From: Candidatus Woesearchaeota archaeon
Lineage (GTDB): Archaea > Nanobdellota > Nanobdellia > Woesearchaeales > ARS49
DNA: 12,554 nucleotides
NCBI GenBank assembly: GCA_016203345.1
Contig: JACQMZ010000066.1
Span: forward strand, 1 to 12,554
Direction: 5' to 3'
The position numbers and the translations under genes are program-made. Positions within the stretch are counted from its first letter, which is position 1. The number at the start of each line of letters is the position of its first letter. Positions 12,498 to 12,554 of this stretch are shown here, piece by piece. The notes under the pieces are model-generated. The model saw only the letters and a list, made by a program, of their open reading frames with translations, had not been told where the DNA came from and did not search any database.

Positions 12498-12554
12498 ACC
12501 ACCATACCCATTTTGCAACTGGTTTTTTATTGGACGGGACACCATCATGGTGGT
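12498..12554 (+). repeat. partial ACCACC-armed inverted repeat, copy B3, running off the window
   Basis: ACCACCAT (12498-12505) pairs with ATGGTGGT (12547-12554), and an internal ACCAT (12541-12545) can pair instead with ATGGT (12547-12551). This repeats the arm, spacer, second arm, shared 3' arm plan of B2. The element reaches the last base of the window, so its outer stem is probably longer than can be seen. Confidence 0.55.

Overview
The window looks archaeal. Both aminoacyl-tRNA synthetases are of the archaeal/eukaryotic type. Nearly every plus-strand gene has a TATA-like box centred about 25-28 nt upstream of the best start codon, so those mRNAs look leaderless. Two minus-strand starts carry good Shine-Dalgarno sequences matching the archaeal 16S 3' end. 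The lineage cannot be fixed from the sequence; a DPANN-type or other uncultivated archaeon is only a guess. No CRISPR array, tRNA, rRNA or transposase gene was seen.

Layout. A 52-aa minus-strand gene (89-247) lies divergent from a diguanylate cyclase gene (387-1904) that has an intact GGEEF active site and an intact RxxD inhibitory site. Then follow, all on plus: an unrecognised gene (1930-2475), a long PrkA-type AAA+ serine protein kinase (2590-5148), tryptophanyl-tRNA synthetase (5183-6331), an unrecognised gene (6373-7101) and prolyl-tRNA synthetase (7148-8593). Each plus-strand gene appears to have its own promoter, so this is a run of single genes and not an operon.

After proS comes a convergent junction built from two inverted copies of a structured repeat (8631-8696 and 8703-8791). 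Beyond it is a compact four-gene minus-strand operon, read from 11523 down to 8733. Its genes encode an AAA_28/NadR-like P-loop NTPase, an unrecognised 256-aa protein, a probable CYTH (triphosphate tunnel) protein and a short second P-loop NTPase whose last ~19 residues are encoded by the repeat. The neighbouring genes overlap or are 1 nt apart. The operon is divergent from a winged-helix protein with a TrmB/phospholipase D-like domain (11588-12427), a candidate local regulator.

The most unusual content is non-coding. Five hairpins (17-51, 306-346, 2501-2548, 8745-8784, 11457-11498) have unrelated but perfectly paired outer stems and a shared core: a short bulge, a short stem (GARY/RYTC in four copies, GC/GC in the fifth), facing GA/GA dinucleotides, then an inner stem of variable length. 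A second family of long inverted repeats carries ACCACC-ended arms with a spare copy of the arm, so it can pair in two mutually exclusive ways. A third, incomplete copy appears to run off the right end of the window. The pairing of an AAA_28 NTPase gene with a CYTH gene recalls the single-chain AAA_28-CYTH arrangement of animal TTD14 proteins, and is the best candidate for an undescribed functional module.
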